Positions 1-11,001 are shown, numbered from the stretch's first letter. The stretch is DNA of 64,000 nucleotides from Neocallimastix lanati (nom. inval.) (GCA_016946835.1 JACVTC010000213.1:123622-187621); one strand, 5' to 3'. Made by a program: numbers and translations. The notes: generated from the sequence alone by a model not told the origin.

Positions 1-426
1 TTAATATCTCTTCGGCCATTTTATCCTGTCTGTAGGCCTGCTTAATATCATCCACGAAATTGGTAGCTAAGGCTAAATAACTAGCTTCTCCATCTACATC
101 ATCAAATCTTACCAATTGATCAGGTTTCAATAGGCTATCTTTATCAAATTCTTTACCCTCAGTTTTCTCTGTTTCAAATCTTGAAAGGGCATCAGTTTTG
201 CCATTCTTCTTCCAAGGTCTGTATACTATTTCAAACCAGTACGTGGCGAATAGTTCTTGTCATCTAATTTGCCTAGGAGTTAATAGTTGTGGTTTTGTAG
301 CGAACAACAGATTTCTGTGGTCACTATAAACAATAATCTTGTGCTTCGCGCCTTGAAGCAAGTGTCGCCATTCTGCAAAAGAAGTCTTAATGGCTAATAA
401 TTCTTTCTCTGTAATCGAGTAGTTCA
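1..426 (-). pseudogene. Ty3/gypsy RNase H fragment (family G2)
   Basis: Read on the minus strand this encodes the second half of a Ty3/gypsy RNase H domain. A NYSITEKELLAIK block is followed by VYSDHRNLL and then KTDALSRF, the usual end of the domain, and a spacer leading toward the integrase. RNase H degrades the RNA strand during reverse transcription. One in-frame TGA at 260-262 sits where the family has the Trp of the R-W-Q-E motif. The upstream reverse transcriptase is missing because the frame runs into LTR-like DNA at about 430-474, and the fragment is cut by the window edge on the other side. A more decayed copy of the same family lies at 15185-15855. Identification as gypsy RNase H is secure; the family name G2 is mine. 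Confidence 0.88.
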
Positions 427-473
427 TTTAAGCCTTGCTGAGTGTCTTTGAATAATAATATATATGTAACGAA

Positions 474-945
474 TACTCTAATGTAAGAACTACTTTATGA
501 AGTTATTCATAAATTAGTTCTGTTCTACTTCTAAAAAGTAATTGGGAAAAATCTTAATTAACCGATTTTCCAATCTAATCTAATGATCGAAAATAAAAGA
601 ATAAATAATAAAAGAAATTTCGATCATATAATTTATCCTTATATAAAAAATATAAAATAAAATAGTTTATAAAATACAGAATACATTATAAAATACATTA
701 TAAAATACAGAATACAATACAGAATACATTAGTTATAGTAGAAAAATTAATATATTGTAAATATATTATTTAAAATTAAATAAATAAATTTTATTAAACT
801 AATGAATATTTAAAATTAAATTAAATAAATTTAATGAATAAATATTATATGTAATTAAATAAAGTTATAGTTATAATAACTTAACTAAGAAAATATAATT
901 ATTTGTTAGCAAATAATTATAGATTTTACAATGTGATACGGTACG
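474..945 (-). repeat. Inverted LTR fragment (arm 1 of a long inverted repeat)
   Basis: This AT-rich stretch is the reverse complement of 1835-2226, with only scattered differences over about 400 bp. On the minus strand it begins TGTAAAATCTATAATT near 931 and ends GTTACA near 474, which looks like a retrotransposon LTR. It abuts the truncated RNase H fragment at 1-426. The two arms diverge beyond 517 and 2222. No clean target duplication was found at the ends. Confidence 0.7.
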
Positions 946-1834
946 ATTAAATAAAAAAAAATTAAACTATTTAAAGAAAATATTAAAGTAAAAATTATTA
1001 TTAACAATTATAAATAAATATTAAAAAAATTAAATATTAAAATATTAGTTATAGAATATTATAAAATTATATGAAATATAAATAAATGTATTAAAAAATC
1101 ATGTATTAATTATATTATTTATTTAATATTGTAAAACTTTTATATAATATTTTAATAATTTAGAAAATTTAAGTTTAATATATTTTATTATTATATTTTT
1201 ATTATTAAATTTTTTTTTATTAAATTTTATTATTAAATTTTATTATTAAATTTTTATTATTAAATTTTTATTATTAAATTTTTATTATTAAATAATTTTT
1301 TTTTATTTTTATTTTTAATTCAAACAAATATTTTATTAGTATAAATAAGAACAAAGTAACACAATATTTTAGTTCTCTCTCTTTTTCTTACGATTTTATT
1401 ATTATATTATTTTTTTAATATTTTCTAAAAGATAAAATTATAAATTAAATAGTTTAAAATAAATTAATATTTATTAAATAGTTTTTCTAAATTTAGTATT
1501 CTTAAAGTATTTAGTTAATAATTTTTTGAGTATAGTGCGTAGTAATAAGGTAGTATAATATAAAATTAGCTTAGTAATAGATTAGTTAGATTAAACATTT
1601 TATAGAAATAGCAATAGGTTTAGTGAAATTATTTAGTTAAGATTAGTTTAGTTTAGATTAGAATATTAGTGTAAGTAATTTTAATTTAGTTTAGATTATT
1701 TTAGATTTGGATAGTTTAGACTAAGATTAGAATAGTTTATTATTTAATTTAAGATTTAGATTTAGAGAATATTATTAAAAAATTTTTTTATTATTAGAAT
1801 ATATTATTTTATTAATAAAATCTTCAGATCTTGT
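946..1834. other. AT-rich spacer between inverted LTR arms
   Basis: No gene is visible. The left half has runs of ATTAAATTTTT-type repeats (1190-1290). The right part (1540-1760) has many TTTAGATTAG-like words, which are not a telomere repeat. Confidence 0.5.
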
Positions 1835-1845
1835 ACCATATGAGT

Positions 1846-2760
1846 GTAAGAATCTATAATTATTTGCTAACAAATAATTATATTTTCTTATTTAAGTTAT
1901 TATAACTACAACTTTATTTAATTACATATAATATTTATTCATTAAATTTATATAATTTAATTTTAAATATTCATTAATTTAACAAAATTTATTTAATTAA
2001 TTTTAAATAATATATTTACAATATATTAATTTCTCTACTATAACTAATGTATTCTGTATTTTATAATGTATTTTGTATTTTATTAACTATTTAATTTTAT
2101 ATTTTTTATATAAGGATAAATTATATGATCGAAATATCTTTTATTATTTTCTTTTATTTTCGATCATTAGATTAGATTGGAAAATCGGTTAATTAAAATT
2201 TTTCCCAATTACTTTTCAGAAGTAATCGGTTTTACTTTATTAATGCGATGATCGATATGGATAGAATATCGATCGAAAACTTATCTAGGTTTTTCTATTT
2301 AATCTTTTCCTAGATAAGAAATTTGTTAAGATTAGAAAACCCTTTCTTATTTAACCTTATTTTCATAAAAAAATATAAATAAGGCTCTTGGGTTCTCTTT
2401 GAGAAATCAAGAGTTATTATAATAAGAAAAATATAATAATAAAGAACTCATTAAAATAATTATTATACTTAAAAAAAAAAAAAAAAAAAAAAAAAAACAT
2501 CGTTATAATAACTATTTTATATTTTTAACTTTAATGAATTAATAAAGTATTTTATTCAAAAACATATTTTTAAAATCAAATTTATACAAATAATTCTTCT
2601 TTTGCTTTTCGTGTTATTATTATAATTAATTTTATAATAAACTCTATAGAAAAAAGATTTATTTTATTTTATTTTCTATTTTCTCAACTTAATGAATTAG
2701 TCGCTAAGTTGTAGTTAATAGTTTTGTTTTGAGTTAGTTCTTAATAAAATTATTACAATG
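1846..2760 (+). repeat. Retrotransposon LTR (arm 2 of the inverted repeat)
   Basis: It starts TGTAAGAATCTATAATT at about 1846 and carries the inverted counterpart of arm 1 up to 2226. Unlike arm 1 it continues into a promoter-like segment with a TATA box near 2374, a (GA)TC-rich block around 2250-2280 and a 27-A homopolymer at 2471-2497. A TGG-starting sequence at 2773 could be a primer-binding site, so this is probably a 5' LTR read on the plus strand. The right boundary is uncertain, and no coding region of this element follows in the expected orientation. Confidence 0.55.
2370..2384 (+). promoter_or_regulatory. TATA box of the LTR
   Basis: A TATAAAT at 2374-2380 lies just upstream of the least AT-rich stretch of the LTR (GGCTCTTGGGTTCTC). 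This matches the usual position of an LTR promoter. Because TATA-like words are common in this DNA, the call rests mainly on LTR context. Confidence 0.4.
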
Positions 2761-2772
2761 AGTTTCATTACA

Positions 2773-2784
2773 TGGTCCTCATCT
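2773..2784 (+). other. Candidate primer-binding site
   Basis: TGGTCCTCATCT begins with TGG, as a site complementary to a tRNA 3' CCA end would. It lies just beyond the presumed LTR end in the least AT-rich part of the region. The priming tRNA was not identified. Confidence 0.25.
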
Positions 2785-3069
2785 AGGATTCGGATACCAG
2801 ACGAATCTTAAAAATAGGTTAAACAATACTAAGAAAATTTTATTTAATTATTTTAATATATAAATTATTTTAATAATTATTTGGTGTAAAATTTCAATAC
2901 ATGATAAACATAAAAATACATTATTAATAATAAAGTTACATTAATTTAAATTATATTAATATTAATAAGTAAAAATAGTAAAGATTATTAATATTGATAT
3001 TAATAAATATAAATTTTTAGGGTAATTAATTTTATAGATTTATTTTCTAAATATAAGTTTATTTGTTTG
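2785..3069. other. AT-rich tail beyond the chromovirus pol
   Basis: No gene is visible. This is downstream, on the minus strand, of the chromodomain at 3070-3245 and would be the 3' untranslated or LTR portion of that element. I could not pair it with a second LTR. Confidence 0.35.
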
Positions 3070-3732
3070 ATTTATTAAACTTTTTGAGTATTTCTGGACA
3101 GTTGAAGTTTTCTTCTAGTTCTCAAGATGCTTCAGATAAAGGATATCCTTTTCACTTATTAAGATATTGATTCTTTCCATAATGTTTTCTTTTATCAAGT
3201 ATTTCTTCTACTTCATATTCTTCTTCATCATTAACTATAATTGGAGGCGGAGGTTCCTTTTTTCTTTTAAATTGTCTTTGTAGTATAGCTCAAGTTCTGA
3301 TACATGGATAATTGGGTGTATTCTTATATTTTTTGGAAAATCAATTTTATATGTTACTGGAGAAACTTTTTCAATTATTTTATAAAGTCCTAGCTTTCTT
3401 GGTTTTAATTTTTTATTTTTATTTCTTAATATGAATGAACTGTTTATCCAAACTTTGTCGTTTACTTTGAATTCAGGTGCTTTAATTCTGTGTTGGTTGG
3501 CGAATTTTTTTTGTTTATTTCTTGATTGTTTTAAATTTTCTTTTAATTGTTTGAAAAGTTTCGCTTAGTTTATTTTAAATTCTTCAGCATGCGGAACATT
3601 AATAGAACTTAGCACAACTGGTGAGAAGAGAGGGTTGTAACCGTAATTTATATAGAAAGGTGATTTATTTAATGATTCTTGAATAGAATTGTTGAAGCAG
3701 AATTCAACAAGGAATAGATAATTATGCCAATT
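3070..3732 (-). pseudogene. Chromovirus integrase C-terminus and chromodomain (family G1)
   Basis: On the minus strand, about 3246-3732 carries the C-terminal third of a Ty3/gypsy integrase: a charged linker, then KFANQHRIKAPEFKVNDKVW and RKLGLYKIIEKVSPVTYKI, the GPY/F-like module. It is followed at 3070-3245 by a chromodomain beginning EEEYEVEEILDKR. Chromodomains of this clade bind modified histones and steer integration. Two conserved Trp codons of the chromodomain, in the K-W-K-G-Y and A-S-W-E-L motifs, are TGA (plus-strand positions 3152-3154 and 3122-3124). A further frame break separates this part from the integrase core at 3733. The domain order places the element in the chromovirus branch with confidence. 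Confidence 0.87.
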
Positions 3733-4701
3733 TTAACCTTTAAAATTAGAGTAATATCTGAGAAATTGTTCTACAACGGAGTTCACCCTCTCCGTTAAAC
3801 TGTTAGTTTGATGGTGAAAGGGAAAAGAAAGTTTCATTGAGATATTGAGAGTTTTGCATATAGAAGTCCAGAATTTAGAAGTGAATTGAGTATCTCTATC
3901 GGAAAGAATTTCATTTGGTAATCCATGAAGTCTAAAAATATGAATCATAAATGCCTTAGCAGTATCTTCAGAAGAAGGAACATTAGGAAATGGGATGAAA
4001 TGACCCATTTTTGTTAATCTATTGAGAACAACAAAAGTACAAGAATATCCATTAGATGAAGGGAGATCAGTGATGAAATCCATGGAAAGCGAAGTCCAAG
4101 GTCGGTCAGGAATTTCTATTGGGTTCAAAAATCTATAAGGTTTGTGTCTAGAATCTTTTGAATGACAACAGATTTCACAAGATTTAATATAGTCTTTAAT
4201 TTCTTTTTGCATAGATGTCCACCAAAAGTCACGATTGATTAAGTAGAAAATTTTCTTGAAACCAAAATGACCAGCAGATGAGAAGTCATGACAGATATTT
4301 AATACGGAAGAACGACAGTTAATGGGAACATAAATTTTTCCATCAAAGAGTAAGAAGTTGTTGCTTAAAAAAAATTTATTAGATTCTTGAAAGTCTTTTT
4401 TAAAGTTGAGTTTTTTGCAGATTTTATTATAATATTTGTCTTTCTTGTATTCATGGAATATTTGATCATTTAAAGAGGCAATGGAAGTAGTAGCGCTAAA
4501 ATTTTCAGGTTTTAAGACGTTGAAAGGAATATCAGAGGACAGTTCTTCTTTATTTGATGAATAATCAGGTCTTCGAGAAAGTGCATCAGGTTTACCATTA
4601 GCAGATCCTGCCCGATAAGTGATTTTGAAGTTAAATTCTGATAAGAAAAGAGCCCAACGAACAAGTCTTTGTGACATTTTATCGGGTTTCTTTTGGTACA
4701 A
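3733..4701 (-). pseudogene. Chromovirus RNase H tail and integrase core (family G1)
   Basis: This 322-codon open frame starts inside RNase H; the Met at 4701 is not a true start. It contains the RNase H end (GKPDALSRRPDY), the H2C2 zinc-binding domain (H-x3-H near DFSSAGHFGF, then C-x2-C at SCEICCHS), and the integrase core. The core's catalytic residues are visible: Asp in MDFITDLPSS, Asp in LSDRDTQFTS and Glu in TERVNSV. In the family this enzyme inserts the cDNA into the host chromosome. All three acidic residues remain, but the frame is closed downstream and the upstream RNase H half carries stops, so the element is inactive. It is the longest intact piece of any gypsy copy in the window. 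Confidence 0.9.
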
Positions 4702-5940
4702 AAGGTTACGATGGTCAGAGAAAATAGTGAATGAGATTGAAGTTCCTTTTAAGAGATTTCTCCTTTGGTCTAAAACTTCAACGATTGCTAAAAGTTCTTT
4801 ATTATAAATTGGGTAGTTTTTCTCAGCAGCAGTAAGAGATCTTGAGAAGAATGCAATAGGATGAATTTTATTGTCTTTTTAAGGAGCTTGGGAAAGTAAA
4901 GCGCCAATAGCAAAATTACTACTATCTGTTTCGACGAGAAAGGGTAAATCACGGTTTGTGTATGCGAGTACAGAATCATAAGAGAATATGTATTTTAATT
5001 CGTCATATGCTTTTTGAGTTTCAGATGTCCAAACGAGTTTCTAATTTTTCTCCAAAAGTGAATGAAGAGGATGTATTAAAGACGCAAATTCTAGAATAAA
5101 GCGTCTGTAATATTTGGCAAGTCCTAAGAAGGATTGAAGTTGTTTTATATCAGTAGGAACAGACCATTCAAGAATAGAGGAGACTTTTTTAGGGTCCATA
5201 AGGATACCATCAGAGGAAATTCTATGTCCAAGGAAATCCAAATAGGGAACGCAAAATTCACATTTCTCAAGTTTAGCGTACAAACCGGCTTTTCTGATTT
5301 TTGAAAGAACTTTAATAAGATGTTCATAGCGTGTTTCTAAGTCAGGAGAGAAAATTGTAATATCATCAATTTAACAAAAGACTAATTTTCCGAGAAAGTC
5401 TTCGAGAACGTCATTGATAAAGTGTTGAAATACGGCAGGAGCATTTTTCAGACTGAAAGGCATAATTAAGTATTCAAAATGTCCATATTTGCAGTTAAAA
5501 GCGGTTTTGTACTCGTCTCCTTCTTTTATTCTGACAAGATTATAGGCAGATCGAAGATCGAGTTTTGAAAAAACTTTTCCTTTGGCAAGGTGTTCGAGCA
5601 TGCCATTGATTAATTGCAAATGATAAGAATCGCGAATTGTAATATCGTTCAAATGTCGGTAATCAACAATCATTCTTAATTCACCATTCTTCTTAAGTAC
5701 AAAGAAAACAGGTGCACCAGCAGGGGATTTTGATTTTCTTACGAATCTTTTGCTAATATTTCATCTATATATTCTTTAAGTGTAATAGATTCTTTTTCTG
5801 TTAAAGGGTAAATAGGTCCATAGAAAAGAACAGTATTAGGCATAAGTATTATTTCACAATCATAAGGTCTATGGGGAGGTAATTCATTCGCATATATTTC
5901 GTTAAAGTCATCCTTAAATGGAAGTAATTTCTTTGGCAAT
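4702..5940 (-). pseudogene. Chromovirus reverse transcriptase and RNase H (family G1)
   Basis: Minus-strand reading gives the reverse transcriptase in order: a lead-in with LPPHRPYDCEI and the PIYPLTEKE block (5739-5939), then [21 protein letters not shown] and [13 protein letters not shown] (5371-5673). The catalytic box reads C-stop-IDDI where Y/F-x-DD is expected. The thumb follows (LDFLGHRISSDGI, LGLAKYYRRF; 5041-5283), then the RNase H start (VETDSSNFAIGALLSQAP). Visible damage includes a stop replacing the aromatic residue of the catalytic box near 5372, stops at likely Gln codons near 5042 and 4879, and a frame break around 5739. Enzyme identity is certain; function is lost. Confidence 0.9.
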
Positions 5941-6180
5941 TATTTATTTATTTTATTACTTTTTTATCTTCTTCTTCTTTATCATTCTTTTTAATAGTAT
6001 TTAAAGGAACATAAGTAGTGAAGGGGCTGGGAAGTACAAGACAATTAGAAATACATAGTTGGATTTGAAAGAGAGTTCCTTTGAGGCAAAGTCTATAGTA
6101 GGATTATGAGTTTCTAGCCAGTCAATGTCTAAAATAGCACAATACGAATGAAGGTCAACAACATAGAAACTTATTTTACA
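5941..6180 (-). pseudogene. Gypsy protease C-terminal remnant (family G1)
   Basis: On the minus strand a block reading AILDIDWLETHNPTIDF matches the conserved region after the active site of gypsy aspartic proteases, where ILG-x-x-WL-x-x-HNP-x-ID is typical. The catalytic D-S/T-G and the whole gag are absent. Immediately upstream the sequence switches at about 6235 into a dispersed repeat, so the element is 5'-truncated here. Confidence 0.65.
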
Positions 6181-6545
6181 AAAGTAATTTTACATTTAAA
6201 GATATTGGATCAGTTTTACCTATGATTGACTGAGTACCGCATAGTTTTTTTAGATTATTTTGTTTAGGTTATGGTATTTTAATTTAATTAAGAAAATTTT
6301 GTAAAATTAAATCTATTTTCAAATTTTTAATTTGTTTAAATTTATGATTACTGAATAGTACATAATATTCATTTTAATAATAAGAAAATACTTTAAATTT
6401 TGTAATTCTTTTATGAATCTAATTGTAGAAATAAGAATAAAAATAAAATAAATTAACTAACACATAATAGGTACTAATATTCCTATAGTTTTTCATTAAT
6501 AATTATTATAAATGTTATAATATATAGCATACAAGTGCAGTGAGG

Positions 6546-6587
6546 ACGTTCGTAACACGTCGTTATACGTCTGCACGTCTGCACGGA
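6546..6587. promoter_or_regulatory. ACGT-core cluster in repeat copy 1
   Basis: Four ACGT cores start at 6546, 6557, 6567 and 6575, most in the form CACGTC or TACGTC, followed by CACGG at 6582. They sit roughly one helical turn apart in otherwise CpG-poor DNA. ACGT cores are typical bZIP/bHLH sites. The cluster is absent from copy 2 at 51735-53045. A regulatory role is inference. Confidence 0.4.
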
Positions 6588-7068
6588 GCTAATTTACCTA
6601 TGAATTCCCATATATATCTCCATTTGCCACTTGCATCTGAACGGAAACTATTCAATCCTCCATAAGGTGTAATCATCGGTATATTGAAATTTGTCCAGCC
6701 TAATTTTTTTAGAATTAAAACGAAACATCATCGAAACCTATATTTAAATCCAATCGTAAAATCATGTTTGAGTGAATAACAATCTGAAAGAAAGCTTTTT
6801 GGTATCACTTTCACTATGATTGTATGGTACCCTAGGATAGAAAATTTCAGTACTTATTTTATACCATGTCAGGAATTTAAATCACAGACCAATATGGCTG
6901 TTTTGTTTTAAATTCCAGTTTTTACCTTTCTTTATGGGAATATTGAAGTAGATATCACACTTCTAAATATTCAGAAATGTATCAACTCACAGCCTTACTG
7001 AATATTCATTATTTGTACTATTACATGATTATTACTGATAAGATTCTTGTTGTACACTTTTTTTAAAA

Positions 7069-7111
7069 GGAAGTTAGGAAATTGAGAGTGTTTCTTCATT
7101 TCCTAACTTCC
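7069..7111. repeat. 14-bp perfect inverted repeat (hairpin)
   Basis: GGAAGTTAGGAAAT at 7069-7082 is repeated in inverted form at 7098-7111 with a 15-nt loop. Only the right arm has a counterpart in repeat copy 2 (near 52600), so the left arm is a later addition or was lost there. Confidence 0.75.
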
Positions 7112-7520
7112 CTTTGATGAGAGGTCAGTATAACCTAACTCATGGAAATACGTACTAGTTCCCTTGGCCAATTCATAAATATTGTAAAAAGTGCAAAATA
7201 GTAGAATATATTTACTTTGATACATAGATTCATGTATATAAATTCTAATAATTCAATTGTAGATACTCCCAGACACAGATTTATGACAGGATATTGTCTG
7301 TATTACATAAGATGTTTAGAATAATATTATAGATTTAAAGGGAAATTATAACGTGTAATCCTAACCATTACACAGTAAAAATATATTATGAGGAAAACCT
7401 AGAAAAGTATTAAACAAGGAGCTTTATGTATAAAATCCCAAAGTCTAACGAGAAGGATAGAACTTAGTTCGATTTAATATAAGGTAGAAATAAGAATAAA
7501 TATAAAAAATTACAGGTTTT

Positions 7521-8150
7521 TTTTTATAAAAAAATAATTAATTTTATAATTTTATATACTTATAAATTATACTAATATAAATAAAAGAATTTAAAGTATT
7601 TCAATGTAAATTATAAATTAAATATATATTTCTTTAATTTTAATTTATTATGTTTATTAAAATTCCTTAATTCGGATTTATCAAAATGTCAATACATGAT
7701 TTTATTTGGAATTCAAAAAGTTATACATAATTAGATATTTATTGGCTTGATTAAGTTCACTACATATATAAAAAACTTTAAATGTATTAATAATTGTATA
7801 ACAACACAAATTAAAATAATAAAGTAAATATTGTTAGATAAAATTTATTCATAGAATAAAATAAAAAAAATTATATTCTGTACGAAACACAAGATTTTAT
7901 ATCTACCAATATCGCTTTCAGTCGATCTAACGATACAATTCATATTTTAATGCCTGTGGTAGTTTAAAAGCTTTTTCCTAAATGTATATAAATATGAAAT
8001 CATAGCAGTAAAGCAATGTTTCTTAAAACAATTAACAATTCAAGATAATCAAATAAAATATTAGCGTTAATTTAAAAGTTATTGTCTGTTTATATTTGTT
8101 TATTTATATTTAAACTTAGAAAAAATTTATCTTTCTTATTTTAATGGTTT
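7521..8150. other. AT-rich stretch without a gene
   Basis: No coding region is visible. A slightly GC-richer part at 7880-8010 shows no recognisable protein on either strand. Confidence 0.4.
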
Positions 8151-9150
8151 TATTTATAATTTTTATTGTTCTTGAATGATTTTTGTCATTTCATTACCTT
8201 CTCTAAATGACCTTATGCTACTGATAATGCTTCTGCCTTCATGAATAACATTTTTTGTATTCATGGAATACTTTCTTAATTTATTTCTGATAGTTAAACT
8301 CAATTAACTTCAAAATTTTGGATAACAATATGCTCTTCACTTAATATTACTATTAGCTTTACTTTATTTTCCCATCATCAGACTAATAGTTTAACGGAGA
8401 GAGTGAACCTCATTAATTAACAATATTAAAAATGTTATAGTTTTTTAAAAGGCAATAACTGGTAAAATATTTTATATCTTGGGGAATTTAGCCATAATAA
8501 TTCAGTACAAGAATCGACAAAATTTTCTTCTTTTTATGAGAATAAAAAAATCATGGTTTCAATCCATAATATTCCCCTGCTGTTCCAAATAATACTAACA
8601 TTCCCAGAGCCGACGAATTTAATTAAGATTTTGAAAAATTATTTGTAACACCTAAAAAAATTTACAAGGTATAAATAAACAAATGGAATTCGCTGATAAG
8701 TATAGAACTGTACTTCCTAATTTCAAACAAGTTATAAAGTATGGATAAATAGTTCACTCATAATTTATAATGAAAATAAAAAATTACGATCAATAAAACT
8801 TGATTCATACAAAATAATTTCGAAATTTTCACTAGTTTACTATAAACTAGAACGACCAAAGAATCTTAAGATATATCCTTTCATACATGTTTTGGAATTT
8901 GAACCATACTTCCAAGATCATTTTGAAAAAAAACAAAAATCATCAAAATCATAATTGATAATGATGAAGAAGAATACGAAGTTAAAAATATATTTGATAA
9001 AGAAAACACTACGGAAAATATTATATCTTATTAAATAGAAAAGATACTAATTATTTAATTCAATTTAGGAACCTGTAGCAAATTTAAAAAGTCCTTAACG
9101 CATAAAAGAATTTAATAAAAATAAATGAAATTAAAACTTGAAAATGAATT
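8150..9150 (+). pseudogene. Chromovirus integrase/chromodomain remnant (family G1)
   Basis: This is a heavily decayed plus-strand relative of the element at 3070-4701. Recognisable islands are the core end HHQTNSLTERVN around 8380-8405 (with the catalytic Glu), NIPLLFQIILTFPEP around 8565-8615, which matches the post-core region of chromovirus integrases, and a chromodomain start IIIDNDEEEYEV at about 8955-8990. Many stops and frameshifts separate them. Its orientation is opposite to the 3.1-6.2 kb copy. Certain as gypsy, non-functional. Confidence 0.75.
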
Positions 9151-9960
9151 TTTACTCAATTAACTATTTGTGGCTAAAAAATAAGTCAAGATTTTTTTTA
9201 ACACTAAAAAAATTATCTATATGTAAAAAACAAAAATTTCCAACATAATGTTAAAACTTCTATAAAATATTATCACAATTATATAAATAAATTATAAATT
9301 AGCTTATTAATTAAACTGTTACTTAATGTTTGATTTATTAAACTATCTATTATTAGTTATTTAGTTATTAAATAATATTATTATAACAAGGTAAGTTTAC
9401 TATCAACTAAATATCAAATAATACAAATTACAAAACAAAAATAATTTAATCTCACATTATTAGAAATATACTAAGAAAAGTTTTACAACACTATAATAAA
9501 TAAAAACAATTCAACACTTAAAGAACATAACAAAGCACTATTTACTTAATATATTAATAGGACTCTTAGTTTACACTAAGTATTAATAATTAATTATTTA
9601 AGTTATTTTTTTATTTAATAATAAAATATTTTTATTAATATAATTTAAGTTAATAGTAAAGCAAGTGTTACAAATTTAATTATATGATTTATTATAAGTG
9701 TCAATAATTTTATAAGTTAATTATTTAATTATTTTTAATTTACTAATCATTTGACCATAAATTTTCTTAGAATACAATTAACTAAACATAAAATTTAATA
9801 ATAAAATAAAATAAATTTAATACGATATAATTATACGAAATTTAATCATAATTTTATATATATGACAAAAATGTGTGCTAATTGTTTATATATACATTAT
9901 AAAACCATAAGAATATCAAAAAATAACCTTAATTTTACCATATATCTGTTACAAGGCCTC
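9151..9960. repeat. AT-rich DNA with diverged LTR-like segment
   Basis: No gene. The part around 9340-9560 resembles 21890-22110 at low stringency, with TTAGTTATTTAG, a GGTAAGTTT-like word, then AACATAACAAAGCACT. It is therefore probably an old LTR lying just upstream of the plus-strand gypsy fragment. Confidence 0.35.
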
Positions 9961-10297
9961 TACCAAAGAGCTTATTCCAAACTTATTGGCAATTCCTAAT
10001 AAGGTTAGGTCACTAGCATGGCCACTGGGTACATATTAAGAAATGGAGAAATATTGATATCTGCCTGTGAAGTGTAGAATAAGAATGGATGAATGTTATA
10101 CTTGTGAAACAAAATGTGCTGAATGTGTTTTGGTGTGCTGCGATAAACTAACCAAGATGATACACCTAAAAGGATTCAAACATCTGCCTAATGCTAACAA
10201 GACTGCCGACGCGTTCCTTAAAAAGTTTTACAGGTTGCATGGATTCCTTAAGGTTGTAACTACCGATCGAGGAACCCTGTTCACAAGTTAAGTGTGG
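9961..10297 (+). pseudogene. Gypsy integrase core, 5' part (family G2)
   Basis: About 74 codons are open from 10067. They encode the start of a gypsy integrase core: CCDKLTKMIHL with the first catalytic Asp, a region rich in Lys and Ala ending FYRLHG, then TTDRGTLFTS with the second catalytic Asp. The frame then reads a stop where Lys or Gln is usual, followed by V-W, and is interrupted at 10298 by a solo LTR. The core resumes at 11002 with K-E-L-L-E-F-F-G. Upstream of 10067 traces of coding sequence are too decayed to assign. Confidence 0.8.
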
Positions 10298-10997
10298 TGA
10301 TATGCGAGATTTTTTTGTGCTACTAAGTTTTAATAGTATCCTTATATTTAATTAACCTTTATTAATATATTTTAATTTATAAACCCAATTAACCAATGGT
10401 CTTCTCTAAACTACCATAAAGAAGAGTAGTTATTAGAAATCTTTATAATAATTAATTATTAATAATAATAATATATATTTAAAATTTATTATTATAGGAG
10501 TATAGTATAATATATAATAAATATATATTAAAATAATAAATATAATAAATATAACTATATAATTCTTAAAATGAAAATAAGAATAATAAAGTTAATTATA
10601 TAAGAATATAATTATATAATAAATATGAATATAATAAATAATATCAACTATATATATTTAATTATAATTAAAATAACTAAAACTATTTCATTATATTACA
10701 TATTATAATATATAGAAGTATTATGTATTTTTAATATAAACTTTAAAATAAATATGAATAGTTAAGTTATATATATATTAATAATCTTATTATATATATT
10801 TAGAAGAAATTAACTATTCAATTTAATATATTTAATATATTTAATATTATAATGAATAATATATATATAAATATTGAATAATATATGAATAAGAAATTAT
10901 TTCAAATATTATTATTGACAAAAGAAATATAAATTTAATATTTAATAATTATTACTAAATATACAAATATGTTACTACACATATTTGTTTTATATCA
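10298..10997. mobile_element. Solo LTR inserted in integrase
   Basis: This 700-bp AT-rich insert begins TGATAT and ends ATATCA, a perfect 6-bp inverted terminal repeat with canonical TG...CA ends. It is flanked on both sides by GTGG (10294-10297 and 10998-11001), a 4-bp target duplication. Removing the insert plus one GTGG rejoins the integrase frame from V-W into K-E-L-L-E-F-F-G. It contains no ORF. Its last 70 bp recur at about 37660-37728 and 37982-37987, where the copy is itself split by a MULE. Confidence 0.85.
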
Positions 10998-11001
10998 GTG
11001 G

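Larger units (their letters stand above)
6235..7520. repeat. Dispersed 1.2-1.3 kb repeat, copy 1
   Basis: This moderately AT-rich block without ORFs has a diverged second copy in the same orientation at 51735-53045. The shared landmarks run in the same order: AGAAAATTTTGTAAAATT near the start, then ATATATCTCCATT, ATACCATGTCAG, AATATTCAGAAATGTA, TTCCTAACTTC, TAACTCAT, CAGTATCTTGTCT-like words, and the AATAAGAATAAA end. It is probably a long solo LTR or a non-autonomous element. No gag or pol of a matching element is recognisable. It truncates the chromovirus at its left side. Confidence 0.7.

Noticed and set aside
1540-1760. TTTAGATTAG-like words suggesting a telomere tract
   Set aside because: No regular tandem array and no TTAGGG units; ordinary AT-rich drift.
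2773-2815. tRNA gene suggested by CTAGGATTCGGATACC
   Set aside because: No B box and no acceptor-stem pairing could be found; at most a primer-binding site.
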